Assembly (NCBI GenBank): GCA_018971415.1
Contig: JAGXAW010000008.1
Location: 1 to 55,017 of the forward strand
Length of the DNA: 55,017 nucleotides
Reading direction: 5' to 3'
DNA from: Betaproteobacteria bacterium
GTDB taxonomy: Bacteria > Pseudomonadota > Gammaproteobacteria > Burkholderiales > Ferrovaceae
Below, piece after piece: positions 52,770-55,017 of this stretch. A model generated the notes under the pieces. That model did no database searches. It saw nothing but the letters and a program-made list of their open reading frames with translations, and was not told where the DNA came from. The first letter of the stretch is position 1; every line of letters begins with the position of its first letter. Position numbers and translations under genes: made by a program.

Positions 52770-54077
52770 TTAACTGCCGCTACTAAGTAAATTTTCAAGA
52801 GCGTGGGCATAGCTTAATAAACGTTTGTCATCATGGAGTGCGCCTACCACCGTGATGCCCAGGGGTAATTTTTTTAAACTGTAACCAATGGGTAGATGGC
52901 AGGTGGGGTTACCGAGTAACGTCCATAAACGACTCATGATGGGGTTTCCTGTACTCTCAAGTCCCTCAGGTGCTTCACCCAATGTGCTTGGGGCGATAAG
53001 AATATCCACCTCACCAAAAAGCTCTTTTATTCTCTCTTGGCCGCTTCGTTGAATATCAAAGGCTTTTTGAAGTTCCTCTTCGGATACTGCCCGACCTTTC
53101 TTGAGGTACTGAACAAGTTGTGGGCTTAAGCTATTCTCTGCCTGCTGCCATTCTGACGCCAATGATGTCGCCATCTCACTATACATAATCGTCTCTTGAG
53201 CCCATGATAACTCTTGGCCCAACTCTGCCAAATGAATTGGTTTAATGGTTAAACCACGTTTTACCAGTATTTGTTTAGCCAGTTCAAGTACACGCTTGGC
53301 ATCATAAGTGATGTCCGCCCATAATGGCTCCTCCACAAAACCAATCACTGGAGGATTAATAGCTTCATCAATTAACTCTTGACCAATGAGTGAGCCCACT
53401 GCATAGGCCACATCATCCACTCTCAAGCCCATCATGCCTAAAGTATCAAGGCTAGGACTTAAGGGTTTTATGCCATCCATACTCAGTGTGCCATAGCTCG
53501 GTTTATAACCCACCACCCCACAAAATGCAGCGGGGCGAGTGATAGAGGCTGCCGTTTGAGTAGCAAATGCCAGGGGTGTCATGGCGCAGGCCACTGCAGC
53601 TGCTGAACCGCTTGAGGAACCTCCAGGAGTCACAGTAACGCCCACGTTTAAAGAGACTGGGTTAATGGTTGGTCCCGGATTGAGGAAAGCAAATTCTGTG
53701 GTCACAGTTTTACCTAAAATAATCCCGCCCAATTCCTCATAACGATTAACAATAGCCGCATTTTCCTGAGGTTGGTAGCCTTCATAAAGGGTGGAGCCAT
53801 AGCCTGTGGGTAAATGTTTGGTATTAATGAGATCCTTTACGCCAATTGGAATACCGGCAAGAGGAAGAGACTGCAAGTCGATGTCCTGTTCAAAGCGCTG
53901 CAATTGTCTTTTAATATCATCAGGATCTAAGGTTTTCCAAGCATGAATTTTAGGCTCAAGATATTCAATGCCTGAATAGTAAGCTTGAATAATTTCATGG
54001 GGAGTGATTTCACCTGCCTGGACTTTAGCAACCAATTGACGAAGAGACAACGGGACAATATCTTGCAGTGTTTTCAT
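52770..54077 (-). CDS. Amidase-signature-family hydrolase
   Basis: A 435-residue amidase with a Ser-cisSer-Lys triad. The ATG at 54077 (MKTLQDIVPLSL) is preferred; an ATG at 54146 would add 23 basic residues and overlap the upstream gene. Triad segments are IPIGVKDLINT (Lys, about 75-85), VTPGGSSSGSAAAVACAM (cis-Ser, about 147-164) and QTAASITRPAAFCG (nucleophile Ser, about 170-183). The usual GSI before the nucleophile reads ASI. This family hydrolyses many amides, including Glu-tRNA(Gln) in GatA, but no gatB or gatC is near. The substrate is unknown. Confidence 0.85.
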   Translation of the reverse strand: MKTLQDIVPLSLRQLVAKVQAGEITPHEIIQAYYSGIEYLEPKIHAWKTLDPDDIKRQLQRFEQDIDLQSLPLAGIPIGVKDLINTKHLPTGYGSTLYEGYQPQENAAIVNRYEELGGIILGKTVTTEFAFLNPGPTINPVSLNVGVTVTPGGSSSGSAAAVACAMTPLAFATQTAASITRPAAFCGVVGYKPSYGTLSMDGIKPLSPSLDTLGMMGLRVDDVAYAVGSLIGQELIDEAINPPVIGFVEEPLWADITYDAKRVLELAKQILVKRGLTIKPIHLAELGQELSWAQETIMYSEMATSLASEWQQAENSLSPQLVQYLKKGRAVSEEELQKAFDIQRSGQERIKELFGEVDILIAPSTLGEAPEGLESTGNPIMSRLWTLLGNPTCHLPIGYSLKKLPLGITVVGALHDDKRLLSYAHALENLLSSGS

Positions 54078-54121
54078 GATTAAACTTGAGGGATTATTAA
54101 AACGTCGATTATAACGAGTTT

Positions 54122-54688
54122 TTAATTTAAAGACCCATTTTTGCATTGGGCAAGATGAATCTTTTTAATTAAATTATGTTGTTTATAGCGTATAGCCCGA
54201 GGGGTGAGTGTGAAAAGATTGGCCAATTCGTTAATATCTAATGCCAAAGATAACGATAAAAAATTTTTGTCTTGTTCGTTTAATGTGGATTGAATCAATT
54301 CCTTCATCTGACTTTGATGCTGTTCAGTATCTCGTGTTTCCTCATGGTGAACCAGTTGAGTAAGAGGGTCTTCTACCCATTCGTTATTTTTTAGAAATAG
54401 ACGATCTATTTTACTTGACTGCAAAGAATCATCACTGTTGTCTGCGTCATCCTGTCCTGGAATAAATATTTTGGCATAGCGATAGGAGAGTCCCCATAGT
54501 TTACCCATAATGTAGGACTGAACACTGCCTTGTTGGCTATCATAGTTACTTTTACCGCTACATATTTGCCAACACAGTAAGCGTGCTTCTTGTTCAATAT
54601 CTGACAAGGTGAGAGTAGATTGATGTTCGACTCGTTTAAAGTCCGCTTTATTTAGGCTATTAAAAAGCTCTTGCCATAGAGTGTTCAT
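54122..54688 (-). CDS. Sigma-factor-like DNA-binding protein
   Basis: A 188-residue protein I cannot name exactly. The N-terminal part (LSDIEQEARLLCWQICSGKSNYDSQQGSVQSYIMGKLWGL in sense, about 28-67) looks like sigma-70 region 2. The C-terminal part (LNEQDKNFLSLSLALDINELANLFTLTPRAIRYKQHNL, about 138-175) looks like a region 4 helix-turn-helix. A variable acidic linker joins them. It overlaps the partial gene upstream by four bases. It may be an alternative sigma factor or a regulator with a similar fold. No anti-sigma gene is recognised. Confidence 0.55.
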   Translation of the reverse strand: MNTLWQELFNSLNKADFKRVEHQSTLTLSDIEQEARLLCWQICSGKSNYDSQQGSVQSYIMGKLWGLSYRYAKIFIPGQDDADNSDDSLQSSKIDRLFLKNNEWVEDPLTQLVHHEETRDTEQHQSQMKELIQSTLNEQDKNFLSLSLALDINELANLFTLTPRAIRYKQHNLIKKIHLAQCKNGSLN

Positions 54689-55017
54689 GCTTGTCGGGTA
54701 TTGAGAATAAGGTGGTCATTAACGATTTTTTCTATGGCACAAATGAGTGATTTTTTGGTCAAAAAACCTCTAAGCCATAAAGGATTGAGCGGAATGGTAA
54801 TGGTAGAACGCACAGTCAGGTGGTCAGTGGTTTTGGGAAGAGCTGCAGTGATCTCAGAGAGGATTGGAATTTCTTTTTGGGTACTTTTTTGTTGATATTG
54901 CTGTCTTATTTTTTGACATAAGGTGGAAGTGATAGGACAAGAGTCTGTCAGTAAATGACGTTGTGCATCAAGCGGTAAGCTTTTAAAAATCAGTAATACC
55001 GCTACACTTTTTAATCG
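54685..55017 (-). CDS. Unidentified protein, C-terminal part (cut by window edge)
   Basis: The minus-strand frame is open from the window end to a TGA at 54685-54687 and gives 110 residues. Visible features are a hydrophobic SVAVLLIFKSLPLDAQRHLL, a Gln/Lys-rich segment QKIRQQYQQKSTQKEIP, and a hydrophobic tail including LWLRGFLTKKSLICAIEKIV. I do not recognise the family. It overlaps the sigma-like gene by ATGA, so the two are translationally coupled and probably function together. Confidence 0.65.
   Translation of the reverse strand, partial: RLKSVAVLLIFKSLPLDAQRHLLTDSCPITSTLCQKIRQQYQQKSTQKEIPILSEITAALPKTTDHLTVRSTITIPLNPLWLRGFLTKKSLICAIEKIVNDHLILNTRQA

Overview
The window is a 55 kb chromosomal segment of a low-GC (by eye near 43%) betaproteobacterium. 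The evidence is gene order and protein type: recA-recX-alaS; purM, an AI-2E permease, hda, a HAD phosphatase, pcnB, folK, a deoxynucleoside kinase and panC; and a sulfate-assimilation operon with a DUF934 gene next to a one-subunit sulfite reductase and a 4Fe-4S APS reductase. Half of a serine cycle (hydroxypyruvate reductase, serine-glyoxylate aminotransferase, GlyA, glycerate 2-kinase, formate-THF ligase) suggests either a methylotroph or an autotroph that salvages photorespiratory glyoxylate. A low-GC Ferrovum-type iron oxidiser would fit, but the window alone does not prove it.

Layout. 1-4.9 kb: end of an MFS transporter, then recA (SOS box over its -10), recX and alaS. 4.8-11.4 kb (minus): a TIM-barrel protein resembling MfnB, DUF465, panC, dNK, folK, pcnB, HAD, hda and an AI-2E permease. 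11.4-17 kb (plus): purM, purN, an RsmB-type methyltransferase, an MscS channel and a fatty-acid desaturase. 17-22.1 kb: cysI-DUF934-cysH-cysD-cysN. 22.2-25.0 kb: a GC-richer mobile element of about 2.7 kb with inverted ends and an 8-bp target duplication. It carries an AbiE toxin-antitoxin pair and a collapsed zinc-ribbon transposase. 25-28.4 kb: rpmG, rpmB, a MOSC protein, a tiny membrane protein, coaBC, dut and a CbiX-type chelatase. 28.4-36.3 kb: glyA-sga-hpr (minus) diverging from gck-fhs-folC (plus). 36.3-38.9 kb: a winged-helix regulator, an A24 peptidase, a hydrolase and a lipoprotein. 38.9-46.1 kb: glrR, opgH, glrK, a QseG-like lipoprotein and opgG/opgD. 46.1-49.9 kb: rarA, gltX, tRNA-Ala(GGC) and a cold-shock gene. 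50-55 kb: CHRD, TIGR03643 and SDR proteins, a SOUL protein, an amidase, a sigma-like protein and an unidentified partial gene.

The most striking system is the 38.9-46.1 kb block. A GlrR/QseF-type sigma54 activator is followed by two perfect TGTC-N10-GACA sites, the motif known for GlrR in enterobacteria, and by a sigma54 -24/-12 promoter placed almost on the opgH start codon. The genes behind that promoter make periplasmic glucans and encode the GlrK kinase and a QseG-like lipoprotein. Envelope-stress signalling and glucan synthesis therefore look wired into one self-reinforcing operon. The second focus is the AbiE-carrying element. Its transposase is broken and the AbiEii reading frame has a stop codon near its N-terminus, so the element looks stranded and decaying.
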